A stretch of 64,000 nucleotides of DNA from Topomyia yanbarensis (taxonomy: Eukaryota > Arthropoda > Insecta > Diptera > Culicidae). The notes beneath the pieces were generated by a model that searched no databases, had not been told where the DNA came from, and worked only from the letters and a program-made list of their open reading frames with translations. The translations under genes and the position numbers were made by a program. Shown here in pieces: positions 55,060 through 64,000 of this stretch (positions are counted from its first letter, which is position 1; every line of letters starts with the position of its first letter). The DNA is taken from the NCBI RefSeq assembly GCF_030247195.1, contig NC_080671.1, positions 466,918,766-466,982,765 of the forward strand. Reading direction: 5' to 3'.

Positions 55060-55398
55060 ACTGAAAGCAGAAGCCAGCAGGATTGGACTTGCCATCAACG
55101 TTTCGAAGACAAAATACATGAGAGGAAGAGGTTCTAGAGACGACAATGTGAACCTTCCACCCGAGTTCGGATTGACGGTGACGAAATCGAGATGGTCGAC
55201 GAATTCATGTATTTGGGCTCACTGGTAACCGACGACAATGATAACAGCAGAGAAATTTAGAGACGGATCTTGGCGGGAAATCGTGCCTACTTTGGACTCC
55301 GGAGGACGCTCCGGTCGAACAAAATTCGCCGCCGCACGAAGTTGATTATCTACAAGACGCTGATTAGATCGGTGGTCCTCTACGGCCACGAGACCTGA
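55060..55398 (+). pseudogene. RTE-like LINE fragment
   Basis: The + strand reads RLKAEASRIGLAINVSKTKY, then, in a shifted frame, DEFMYLGSLVTDDNDNSREI, RRILAGNRAYFGLRRTLRSN and RTKLIIYKTLIRSVVLYGHE. It matches the corresponding part of the antisense element at 26500-26810 almost word for word over the first 30 residues. There is one frameshift and an in-frame stop after SREI. It is truncated on both sides and followed by low-complexity DNA. Confidence 0.85.
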
Positions 55399-56500
55399 AT
55401 TGTTTTTTTGTATGCATTTTATTCATTTTTTCTAGTTTATTCATTTTGTTCAGTTTCTTCATTTTAATAATCTGACTACTTTTTCAGTTTTAATCATTTC
55501 ATCCCAATAATTTATTTGATTCAATTTATTTCTTTATATTAATTTATAACCTTTTACCATTGATTAATTTTTCATTTTAATCAATGAATTTTATTCTGCA
55601 CATTTTTTTTTTCTTTTTATTCATTTTATCACTTCAGTTCATTTTGTTTATTTGATTCGTTTGTTTTATTTATGCATTTCATTTATTTTATACCTAATTC
55701 ATTTTGTTCATCGATTCTTTTTATTCATTTGATCCATTTCATTGTATTCACTGGATGAATTAAATCAATTTGATTCATTTAATTCATTTAATTAATTTGA
55801 TTCATTTGATTCATGTGATTCATTTGATTCATTTGATTCATTTGAATCATTTGAATCATTTCAATCATTTGATTCGTATGATTCCTGATTCATTTGATTC
55901 ATTTAGCTCATTTGTTTCATTTAGTTCATTTGTTTCATTTGATTCATTTGAATAATTTGATTCATTTGATTCATTTGATTTATTTGATTCATTTGATTCA
56001 TTTGATTCATTTGATTCATTTGATTCATTTGATTCATTTGATTCATTTGATTCATTTGATTCATTTGATTCATTTGGTTCATGTGATTCATTTGATTCAT
56101 GTGATTCATTTGATTCGTGTGATTCATTTGACTCATTTGATTCATTTGATTCATGTGATTCATTTGATTCATTTGATTCATTTGAATCATTTGAATCATT
56201 TGATTCATTTGATTCATTTGATTCATTTGATTCATTTGATTCATGTGATTCATTTGATTCATTTGATTCATTTGAATCATTTGATTCGTGTGATTCCTGA
56301 TTCATTTGATTCATTTAGTTCATTTGTTTCATTTAGTTCATTTGTTTCATTTGATTCATTTGATTCATTTGATTCGTTTGATTCATTTGATTCATTTGGT
56401 TCATGTGATTCATTTGATTCATTTGATTCATTTGACTCATTTGATTCATTTGATTCATTTGATTCGTTTGATTCATTTGATTCCTATCTTTAATTTTATG
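55399..56500. repeat. Long 9-bp minisatellite (ATTTGATTC)n with degenerate flank
   Basis: From about 55770 to 56488 the sequence is dominated by the 9-mer ATTTGATTC with single-base variants (ATGTGATTC, ATTTGAATC, ATTTGGTTC). From 55399 to 55770 a more degenerate TTCATTTT-like sequence leads into it. A block with GATTCCTGATTC and four TTTAGTTCATTTGTTTC-like variants occurs at about 55871-55945 and again at 56283-56352, 412 bp apart, so the array has a higher-order duplication. Frames of 119-199 codons on both strands arise only because 9 is a multiple of three. Confidence 0.95.
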
Positions 56501-58197
56501 CATTTCATGTTCAGCCATTCGTTTTATTTCATTCAATTTGTTAGTATGAGTCAATTAATCTTAATCTTATAACTATTTCTAAATATAATCTTAATTTTTA
56601 TTTAATAACCTAATCTAATTTGATTCGTGTATTTGATAATTTTGATTTACATCAATTTTTCTACTCATTTTATGAATTTAAAAACCTATTATTTCATTTT
56701 TTGCTTTACTTATTTATTTCGGTCGTTTTGTTGATTTCTATAATTTATTCAGCTTATTCGAGATTTTATTCGTGCAAGACATGAAACTGTTTTCATCCCA
56801 CCTCTAGTTGGGTGCCTACTTCTCGTGAGTTCTGCAAACTAATCCAATAGTGAAATGTGTAAGAAATGTCTCATCTCACTGATAGGTGGATTAAATCGGT
56901 TTTTAGTATATAAATTTGAAAACACTCGAGTAGGCAAATAAAAAATCGATTTTTTTTAAATTCTACAATGATGTAACCCATTTAATTAGTTTAATATTTA
57001 ATTTTTCCATTCTGATACTACATGATTTTAAAATATTTTAATAATATAAAATATCTATTCGCCATTACTACGAAATAAACCCGTAGTAAATTTATATACA
57101 GTACTGCAACAGTCATACAGTACATGGAAAGTGAAGCAATGAATGGGAGCTTCAAGACCAGTACGCTTGGTGAGAAAACCGAAGCGGTTTACATCGGGCG
57201 GACTTAATTTGTTTAGTAGTTCATTAAGATAGGCACCTGCTGAAGACTGCTCTTCGCGGGGCAACAACAAGGTGAATGTTTCCCAGGAAACGTGATTCTG
57301 TAGTTCAGATTCAGCTTAGTGATGACATTACTGTCTACCACGACTGCTACTAACGTGATAGGCATGTCGTCGCTGACACACTTGCAACAAATAATATTCA
57401 TTTAACTTAATTAGTATGAGTTCTTGAATCTTTGTGTTAACATGGGGGGTGTAAATGGAAGGGAAGGGAGGGTGCTCAATGGGGGGTAAAATGCCCAACC
57501 GTATATTAAACTTTCCATTTATGACTAGGTTAGTAAAAATTGATTCGGTCATCAATGAAGAACCAATGTGACTTTGGTTCTGGTATATGCCTGGAACCCG
57601 GGACTTTCGGTGGAATCTTAGATTGGTTATCAGTAATCTAGACCTGTGAATCTAAGTAATTTGATGTCTATTTCAATCGATTTTAAGCCTCTGAGGTATA
57701 ACGATTGTACAGGTTTATATGAGAAATTCCTAAGTGACCGCAATAACCAACTTCATAACCAAAAGTCAGAACTCAAAGAAATTGAATAGCAGATAATGGG
57801 AGTATTGAATCTATCATATAATATCAAGTTTGTAGGAATCGGTCAAGAATTCACTGTGAAATAGGTGTTATATTAGCTTAGGAACTTGTCGAGTTACCAG
57901 GGGTTGTCAAAGCGATTTTGATCTGTCATTAGTGTTCTAGATCCGCGAAATGTTTCCTCCATTTTAATAAGAATTAATTAATTTGCAAAAGAACGTGTTG
58001 ATTATTTTGCGCTAAGAGTGCGAGAAATGTTTTCGGAGAAATTGAAAAATTGGATTGTAAGTGATGGAACAAAGAGTGCTCAGACCTATACGTAAAGAAG
58101 GTCACCTCGTGTAAGACCTTGCAGGACGACGGTTTACTCGCTAGCTACCAATAGTACGCAACGTTAGAAACGCAAATAAAGAATTTGATGAAAGAAA
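56501..58197. other. Unassigned AT-rich DNA
   Basis: Open frames of 62-75 codons at 57055-57555 (-) lack domains. A G-rich patch lies near 57440-57490. Nothing else is visible. Confidence 0.4.
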
Positions 58198-58335
58198 AGA
58201 TTATAACAACTAGAGGTCGCATGCCACTGTTAAAGTCAAAGTAATGGTATTCGATATGCTAGAGCGAGACCCCATGTTTCAGTCCGTGAATACATGGAGA
58301 CAGTGGCGCTTTCCTCCCTCTAATAGTTATAATCT
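58198..58335. mobile_element. 138-bp MITE, complete copy of the GATTATAAC family
   Basis: AGATTATAACAACTAGAGGT...CCACTG on the left is mirrored by CAGTGG...CCCTCTAATAGTTATAATCT on the right. Partial relatives are at 51749-51818 and 60702-60783. Confidence 0.75.
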
Positions 58336-58354
58336 ATTTTGATGCAGACCAGGA

Positions 58355-58870
58355 AACAATTACTTACGCTGGTTCGTTGGCGGATCAACGATAGAAACAT
58401 CGATGAGCATTCTTTGGGGCAAAGCCCGATGCGAAACTGAAGCAATACTAATTAGTGTGTAATATTGAAACTGTTGGATATTCGAATTCGCCAAAAAGGT
58501 TTGTCCATTTTCCACCCGGCACAGAAAACTGACCGCGCCACGTACCCTCACGATAATGCGAGCGAAACACTATTTTCGATGGTGGTTTTCACTTGCTCTC
58601 GTATCATGTAACAATAAAATTTCAGGGCCCGACAGGAATAAATTCAATTTGGTGAAGAATCTGCCAGAATCTGTTAAAAGATACTCGTTGAATTCATTTA
58701 CTAGGTGTCTTGAGGGTAACATTCTCCCTCACGATTAGAGACAACTAAATGACATCGTCATTCAAAAGCCAGGAAAACCAGGCTCCGATCACGATTAGTA
58801 TCGATCGATTGCAATGTTCTCCTGAATCCGGAAGTTATTCGAGAAAACGACCTTCAAGATCAAACCTACA
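58355..58870 (+). pseudogene. I-clade-like LINE ORF2 fragment
   Basis: The + strand keeps ETSMSILWGKARCETE near 58400, FSLALVSCNNKISGPDRNKF and NLVKNLPESVKRYSLNSFTR near 58590-58700, then QKPGKPGSDHD and YRSIAMFS after stops. This corresponds to the start of RT in the intact ORF2 (SIALLSCNNNAPGLDRIKFN and PKPGKPASDHNSYRPIAMLS). It has several frameshifts and stops and is truncated on both sides. Confidence 0.85.
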
Positions 58871-59587
58871 AAAGTACGTGAGTTAATGGCGAATCTATGT
58901 GCCAGTGCCAGTGTTTCAAAAGGTTGGTCTTGATTATGCTGGACATATTCTCTTACAGCAAGTTGGACGAAAACAGCTGCTGTCTTCGTGTGTATGGTGA
59001 CAAATAGTATAAAGGTCTAAAATCTATCGAACGATTCATTTGTCGCAGCATTACACAGTTTGTTATCACGATGAAGAATACCAGGGGACAAATTCTCTAA
59101 CAATTATGGAAAATATGCGGACGGTAGATGTAAAGGGTGTCAAATGTTTAAAATTATGCAAATGATTTCACTTACCATGATAAAGTTTGGTCTGTTCTTC
59201 TTATCAAATTAAAGCTGTACTAATTTCCCGGCCTATTCATGGTCATTCCGATAATCCAGCTGATCCTTCCTACTTCGGTTGATTTGATGATCGATCGTTC
59301 ATTAACCTCAATACCACAGCCGAGCTATAAGTAGTCCAGTAAACAAACTGTCTTTTTGGTAATACATGCAGCTATGCCGACAAAATTTTTCGATGATCTG
59401 GCCTCGGGAACACCTTATGGAATTGCGCACTTCCTAATCTTGAAGACTTGGAGGGGATGAGCAAACTTTTCCTGCTAAAGACGGACTAGCACGAGTAGAG
59501 AATCTGTATACCAAAATTATCACACATCACACGCAGGAAAAGTCTTTGATGAACGAGATGTGGCAGGCGGCGAAGAGTTGTCATTCA
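58871..59587. other. Unassigned DNA
   Basis: No reading frame or repeat is recognised between the LINE fragment and the TACAC element. Confidence 0.4.
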
Positions 59588-60218
59588 TACACTGAAAATA
59601 ATTTTGTACTGTTTAATATAGCGTTAGTGCGTGTGATATCACAGTAAAGTTTTTTTTTTTTTTTTTTTTTTTTTTTATTTCAATTATAGAGGTTTTAACC
59701 TTAAGGTCATTCGCCTCTTCGGGTTAGAAAAATCTCTTAGGAAAAATTTCTAACCCTATGTGCGGGGTCGGGACCCGAACCCAGGTGCGCTGCGTACAAG
59801 GCAATCGATTTACCAATACGCTACGCCCACTCCCCACAGACACAGTAAAGTTGATGTAAACAGTGATGTGCGTATTTATGAATATAATATTACACCAAAT
59901 CGTGTGATAATACAAATATGTCAATGAACAATATCACACTCTGAACAGGGATATTCTTCCAGGAGATTAATATTACACAATTTTCAATGCAACAATTTCG
60001 TACATCATTTTCATTGCAATACAATATCGATCCGAAAGCAATATTCAGTGGAAATGACGTAAAAACCTAGTCATATAGTTTCTATGTGATACTAGGTGAT
60101 TGGTGTATAATTGTATCTAAAACAGCACAATATTGTATTTGATTTACCATTACGTCTAAATTCCATGCGCATCGGTGAACATTGCATCGACCATCATTAC
60201 AATTCTTTTTGCTGTGTA
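59588..60218. mobile_element. TACAC-type TIR element interrupted by a SINE
   Basis: The left end TACACTGAAAATAATTTTG and inverted right end TACACAGCAAAAAGAATTG are related and share TA edges. GTGTGATATCACA near the left end also occurs next to the terminus at 51819. Without the SINE and one copy of its target duplication it would be about 430 bp. No coding capacity. Confidence 0.6.
59652..59840 (-). mobile_element. Feilai-type tRNA-derived SINE
   Basis: On the - strand the element starts near 59840 with GGGGAGTGGGCGTAGCGTAT. An A box (TAGCGTATTGG, 59813-59823) and a B box (GGTTCGGGTCC, 59771-59781) follow, as in tRNA promoters. A body with repeated TCTAACCC/GGGTTAGA motifs comes next, then GAATGACCTTAAGGTTAAAA and a poly(A) tail (poly(T) on the + strand, 59652-59676). 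CACAGTAAAGTT is duplicated at 59640-59651 and 59841-59852. The wording matches the Feilai family described from Aedes aegypti. It is transcribed by RNA polymerase III and depends on a LINE for mobility. Confidence 0.88.
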
Positions 60219-60701
60219 GGCCCATTGAGTTCTTGTCGGCCAGTCTCACGAACACCAATGCAGCTTACTGGTTGAAAACAATCCCATTTGCTTTTACCGT
60301 CTTTGTTTATTATTTTCCACTAGCTAGTGAAGTAGTATTTGTGTCATGTGACGTGTACGTACATGAGCCGTAGAAAAGTCTATTAGTTTGACGTCATATT
60401 TTCGTAGCCAACATAAGAACTTTGCTTGTAACAAAGTGAACGAAATTAATTTTAAATACGAACGCGGAGCACTTTAGTTTACATCAAATCAGTTAAAGTG
60501 TTCATTGTTTTCTTTTGTTTACTGCTACTATTGTTGTTTGATGACATTTTAAGCGATTTTGACGTTCTCAAACTGACCGCCATCGATTGGTGGAAAAACG
60601 ATGTTACCTATTGTCAAACGCTGTATGTAGAGATAGGGATGCCAGTTACCTGTTTCACACCTATTGCCCCAGGTACACACATGTCAAAGCAATGGGATAC
60701 A
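60219..60701. other. Unassigned DNA
   Basis: Open frames of 63 and 70 codons (+) at 60182-60710 have no recognised domain. Confidence 0.4.
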
Positions 60702-60783
60702 ACATGCTAGAGCGAGACCCCATGTTTCAGTCCGTAAGTATATGGAGACAGTAGCGCTTTGCTCCCTCTAGTAGTTATAATCT
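60702..60783. mobile_element. Right half of a GATTATAAC-family MITE
   Basis: ATGCTAGAGCGAGACCCCAT through CCCTCTAGTAGTTATAATCT matches 58256-58335 closely. The left half is missing. Confidence 0.7.
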
Positions 60784-60861
60784 CTTTTATTTTGAGAGGT
60801 CGTTTGTTCGTTTGAAATATTACTGACAGATAATCATGACAGTTGTCTTCTCACGCTCATT

Positions 60862-61610
60862 GAAAATAACTCAAAAGTGAGTGACCAGCCACTCAATTCC
60901 ATAAAAAGTGCACTTGGTCAAAAATTGAGTTTTCCTCACTAACTCAGTTTTGAGTTCGGGTACAAAATGTCAATTTTGAGTACTTTTTACGCTAAGACGA
61001 AATATGAAATTTAAACGCTCTGTATATTTAATAATAGTAACAAACGCATTAATCTGTTTATAAAATTCCACTTACCTGCATCTCTAGTCGTTAACAGAAA
61101 CGTCAAACGGAGAAAATCGCGTGCAAAAATTTCCTTGCAGCTTTCAAATTTATTTAACGATTAAAGCACACAGAAGGCTATTGATTGGGTCATTAAATGA
61201 GAAAAAAACTCTTTTTATTGCATAAATCGATAAAGCTAATTTTCGTGATTCCAACAATGCATTTTTTCGACTCAGGAAACATGAAAATAAAATTTAAATT
61301 TAAAATAAAGAAATATGTTGACAGTCTGGATTTGACACTATCAGAAGGATTTGACATTTCGAATTACACGACAAATGATGCCCTGTCAGAAAAAATGAAC
61401 ACATGTTTTCCCGGTTTTCCCGCAGGGTTATTTTTATTTGACATAAACTCCATGCACGCTTATCCACGGCTACCCAAAAATGAGTCGAATGGTACTCAGT
61501 TTAGTGAAAACCATACCTACTTAAAAATGAGTAGAGGGGGGTCTCCTCATTTTTGAGTAAACCTGTTTTATGACCAAACTGAGTAGAAATAACTCACTTT
61601 TGTTTATATG
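60862..61610. repeat. Probable TIR element with ACTCA/TGAGT motif clusters at both ends
   Basis: AATAACTCAAAAGTGAGT opens the region and GAAATAACTCACTTTTG closes it. About five further ACTCA or TGAGT sites lie within 120 bp of each end. The centre (61000-61470) lacks them. A 119-codon open frame (61197-61556) runs into the right cluster and is probably chance. A target duplication was not found. Confidence 0.5.
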
Positions 61611-61725
61611 CCTAAATGTGTAAAATTTACCCATTATCATGGAAAATTGAGTTTTTTTTAATTGTTTTTGGAATTCTTTTCAATAAAATGAATGTTTATG
61701 CCAATTATTTCATGTATTATATATT

Positions 61726-62178
61726 TTAAAAAGGCTGAGCATTTAATGTTTCATTTATGGACATTGCAATTTGATTTACTGTTTTGCGTGAGCTTTGATT
61801 CCGCGTTTTATACACAAGTATGGACATTAGTTCTTCTGGAACTGGTACCCCAAAGACAAAGAAGGCCTTGAACAACGTGTCAATGGACGAGTCCGTCATT
61901 ATGATCACCCCATCCATAAGAACACTGTATGTTCCCGTTTTAAACTTGTCGGCTTCGCAAACCAGATGCGGTGTTAGCTCTGCCAGTGCCAAATAATCAG
62001 TCAAGTTCTGAAAAATAATTATAACAGTCAAACAGTTATTTAATACTACTAAATATATTTTTGTTTAATACCTGCATCCACTGGACTGGCTCTGGCGAAT
62101 CCCAGACCATATCACCAGATGCGTGAACTCCTTTTTTAGACAAGCTTGCGAAAATTCTGAGCAATCCTCTTAGATGAA
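61726..62178 (-). CDS. Possible gene of unknown function, last two exons
   Basis: On the - strand, exon 62178-62072 reads HLRGLLRIFASLSKKGVHAS, GDMVWDSPEPVQWMQ and ends CAG/GTATTAAAC. After a 64-base intron ending TTTTTCAG, exon 62007-61726 reads NLTDYLALAELTPHLVCEAD, KFKTGTYSVLMDGVIIMTDS and ends NETLNAQPF-stop. The join keeps the frame (phase 0), and the upstream exon also follows a plausible acceptor (TTCTTCATTCAATATAG). I do not recognise the family. Upstream exons were not found. The consistent splice sites and the protein-like composition argue for a real gene or a recent relic of one. Confidence 0.5.
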
Positions 62179-63140
62179 CTATATTGAATGAAGAAAATGC
62201 AGTTTGTTTACATTTGCGATTTAAGCTCTAATGAAAAATTTATGTCGAAATTTGTGGACGACTAGATTCGCGCGAAAAAAATGGCAAAGAATTTTTCTAA
62301 GTCCATGTAAACAGTACAAGCGAACTGTCAGAAATGAACACTCAGTTCATTTGTGACGTCAGCGTAAAGTATTTAATTGTCAAAACAGGGCAGTTGAACG
62401 TATTACGAACTAAACAATCCAGAGCCAGACGCCATTATGGGACGTAAAAAGCTAAAAATCTGGATAGTGTTTTTCTCAGTGCAAATAGTGTGGCGTCACA
62501 TTTATTTTTGTATTCATTCATCCTCCCCAACACACTTAAACATGAGAGGAACGTCCACCCTTGTTCACGTCGATAATAATCACGCGCCTTTCACGTCATT
62601 CAACTCATTCGGTAAAGTAAATAGCATTGCTGCCAGACGTATTGTGCAAAAAATCTACATTGTTCTAATAAAAAATCTGTATCTGTCTGTATTCAATGAA
62701 AATAAAACAAATTTTGGTGATTAAGAAACGTTCGAGAGTCCTAAACATCAAAATAAATACTAATTTAAATTAAGACCTTTAACAAATTATTACATTGCAC
62801 AAACCAACAGCTCGATAGTTTGGAATGTCAACGAATTTAAAACGTGATTTGTTGAGGAAGTTGCCCTATTACCCTGCCTATGGAAAAAAAACATTCCAAC
62901 TTAATAATGTGTATTCTGTGTCAAATATATTATGAGCTCAAAAATTCGAATAATCTGTGTAAATGGTAGCTCTGAAACAGTACTAGTTTACTGTCAAAAA
63001 AGCGAGGTTAAATTGGGTTGGTAAAGAACTCTTCAATTCATTCTCAAATACGCTGATTTTTTCATCGGATTACAATCAACGCATGGCCCTACAATACCAA
63101 ACTAGGAATCGGTACGAACGTATTTACTTTATCGTGAAAT
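62179..63140. other. Unassigned DNA upstream of the F-box gene
   Basis: A 95-codon + strand frame at 62437-62724 has no recognised domain. The promoter of the F-box gene should lie near 63000-63140, but no clear TATA or Inr is visible. Confidence 0.4.
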
Positions 63141-64000
63141 ATGACGACCGTCCAGCTTCCACCGGAGCTTTGGGATCGAATATTCGACTATCTGCCGTTC
63201 CAGCAACAGTTGCAGAAAGCGGTAGTGTGTCGTGACTGGAACGAGCGTGTTGCTAGGAGGGCGAACTTTTCGCTCTCTTGTCCTGCCCACAATTCTCATA
63301 ATCACATTGGCGCTATACGGAATTCAATGCGGAATTATAAAAGCTTCAAATTGGAACGATTGCAAACGGAGCAGGAATACGTTAACAGTCAGCAAGCCAT
63401 TTTAGAATGTAAACAAAGGTTTAGCATCTGGAAGCTATCGCTGAGTACTGTATCAAATGAGATGTTGGAACGATTTGTTGACGAGCACTACGATTGGATA
63501 TGCACTACGCGAAGTTTGTTACTTCAATTAGCTGAGGGAGAAAAATTTCCCGTTGATGTGCTGGCGAGATTAGTGAATCTTCGAGAGCTACGACTACTGA
63601 ATGTTACCGATACGAATGCTGATTGGACGCGGCTTTGGAGTCAGTTAAGGCTTATTCGCGTTCTAACGATAGATGCAGCATGGCACTACAATGATGAAGC
63701 TTTAGGCGATTTGATGGAATCAGTTTCTAGTCACACAAGTCTAATCGAACTAACGATACGCTCCAACGACACTACCTGTTTAGCGATGATAGCCAATAAG
63801 TTGATACATCTTGAGAAGCTTGCACTGATACGATTGACGGTTCGATTAGAAAATGTGGAACTTAATTTTCCTTCATTGAAACACTTGAACCTTGATATAG
63901 GATGGTTTGTGTTTAATAGGCCCTACCTCAACATAAACGCACCGAAGCTTAAATACCTACGTGTGTCAACAAAAACGATTCCTTTCGTTCGATTTACCGA
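63141..64000 (+). CDS. F-box/leucine-rich protein, N-terminal 286 residues
   Basis: The frame opens at ATG 63141 and runs without a stop to the window edge. The product is expected to be a substrate receptor of an SCF ubiquitin ligase, binding Skp1 through its F-box. Residues 5-38 read LPPELWDRIFDYLPFQQQLQ followed by KAVVCRDWNERVAR, a typical F-box (LPxE...IF..L......V..V.R.W). From about residue 130 leucine-rich segments recur, such as LVNLRELRLLNVTD, LRLIRVLTIDAA, HTSLIELTIRS, LIHLEKLALIRLTV and FPSLKHLNLDIG, spaced about 25 residues apart as in LRR repeats. No intron is visible. Substrate and orthology cannot be told from this part. Confidence 0.88.
   Translation, partial: MTTVQLPPELWDRIFDYLPFQQQLQKAVVCRDWNERVARRANFSLSCPAHNSHNHIGAIRNSMRNYKSFKLERLQTEQEYVNSQQAILECKQRFSIWKLSLSTVSNEMLERFVDEHYDWICTTRSLLLQLAEGEKFPVDVLARLVNLRELRLLNVTDTNADWTRLWSQLRLIRVLTIDAAWHYNDEALGDLMESVSSHTSLIELTIRSNDTTCLAMIANKLIHLEKLALIRLTVRLENVELNFPSLKHLNLDIGWFVFNRPYLNINAPKLKYLRVSTKTIPFVRFT

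Noticed and set aside
55865..56572. Long open frames on both strands reading IHL, NQM and SNE repeats
   Set aside because: They are produced by the 9-bp minisatellite and exist in several frames at once, so they are not genes.
61197..61556. 119-codon open frame
   Set aside because: It lies inside the ACTCA/TGAGT element and runs into its terminal motif cluster; no domain is visible.
1..64000. CRISPR arrays, bacterial operons or rRNA genes
   Set aside because: The introns, SINE, LINEs and MITEs show an animal genome; the only short-period arrays are a microsatellite, a minisatellite and TE-internal motifs without spacers.

Overview
The window looks like a piece of a culicine (Aedes-like) mosquito genome. 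The base composition is AT-rich and most of the sequence is transposable-element debris. The recognisable families are ones known from mosquitoes: a DD37E (ITmD37E-type) Tc1/mariner element, a Feilai-type tRNA-derived SINE, I-, RTE- and LOA-like LINEs, Ty3/gypsy and BEL/Pao LTR elements, and many TIR/MITE insertions. This assignment is inference from sequence families seen by eye; no database was searched.

Host genes are few. The best is the last three coding exons of a swiprosin-1/EFHD2-like EF-hand gene on the + strand (42969-44003, poly(A) signal at 44809). I found no upstream exon in the window, so the TE-rich DNA to its left may be one very long intron. At the right edge an F-box/leucine-rich protein gene starts at 63141 and runs off the end. 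A possible two-exon gene of unknown function lies on the - strand at 61726-62178. A histone H2A relic lies on the - strand at 45479-45745.

Layout. 1-6.2 kb: unassigned DNA with a TIR MITE, a decayed DD37E transposon with perfect ends, and a 754-bp TIR element. 6.2-10.2 kb: a 3,989-bp composite hAT-like insertion with an 8-bp target duplication; it carries two MITEs and two antisense LINE fragments, and is flanked by two related TATA+Inr modules. 10.2-20.3 kb: mostly unique, TE-poor DNA with one MITE and a 1-kb TIR element. 20.4-21.6 kb: three units of a ~440-bp tandem repeat. 22.2-29.6 kb: LINE fragments, a dispersed 450-bp repeat, a 490-bp foldback, and LOA-like and RTE-like LINEs facing each other. 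29.6-37.5 kb: a gypsy pol relic split by a full-length, apparently intact 6,019-bp I-clade-like LINE. 37.5-42.9 kb: gypsy-derived and unassigned leader-like DNA, a TTAA MITE and a second copy of the 450-bp repeat. 43-44.8 kb: the swiprosin exons. 46.4-49.6 kb: an internally deleted BEL/Pao element. 50-61.6 kb: MITEs, duplicated repeats, LINE scraps and a long 9-bp minisatellite. 61.7-64 kb: host-gene-like exons.

I did not find a convincing new multigene system. The most informative signals are the intact LINE with its structured 5' leader and overlapping ORFs, the hAT insertion between paired core-promoter modules, and the repeated use of the same TTAA junction by unrelated inverted-repeat elements.
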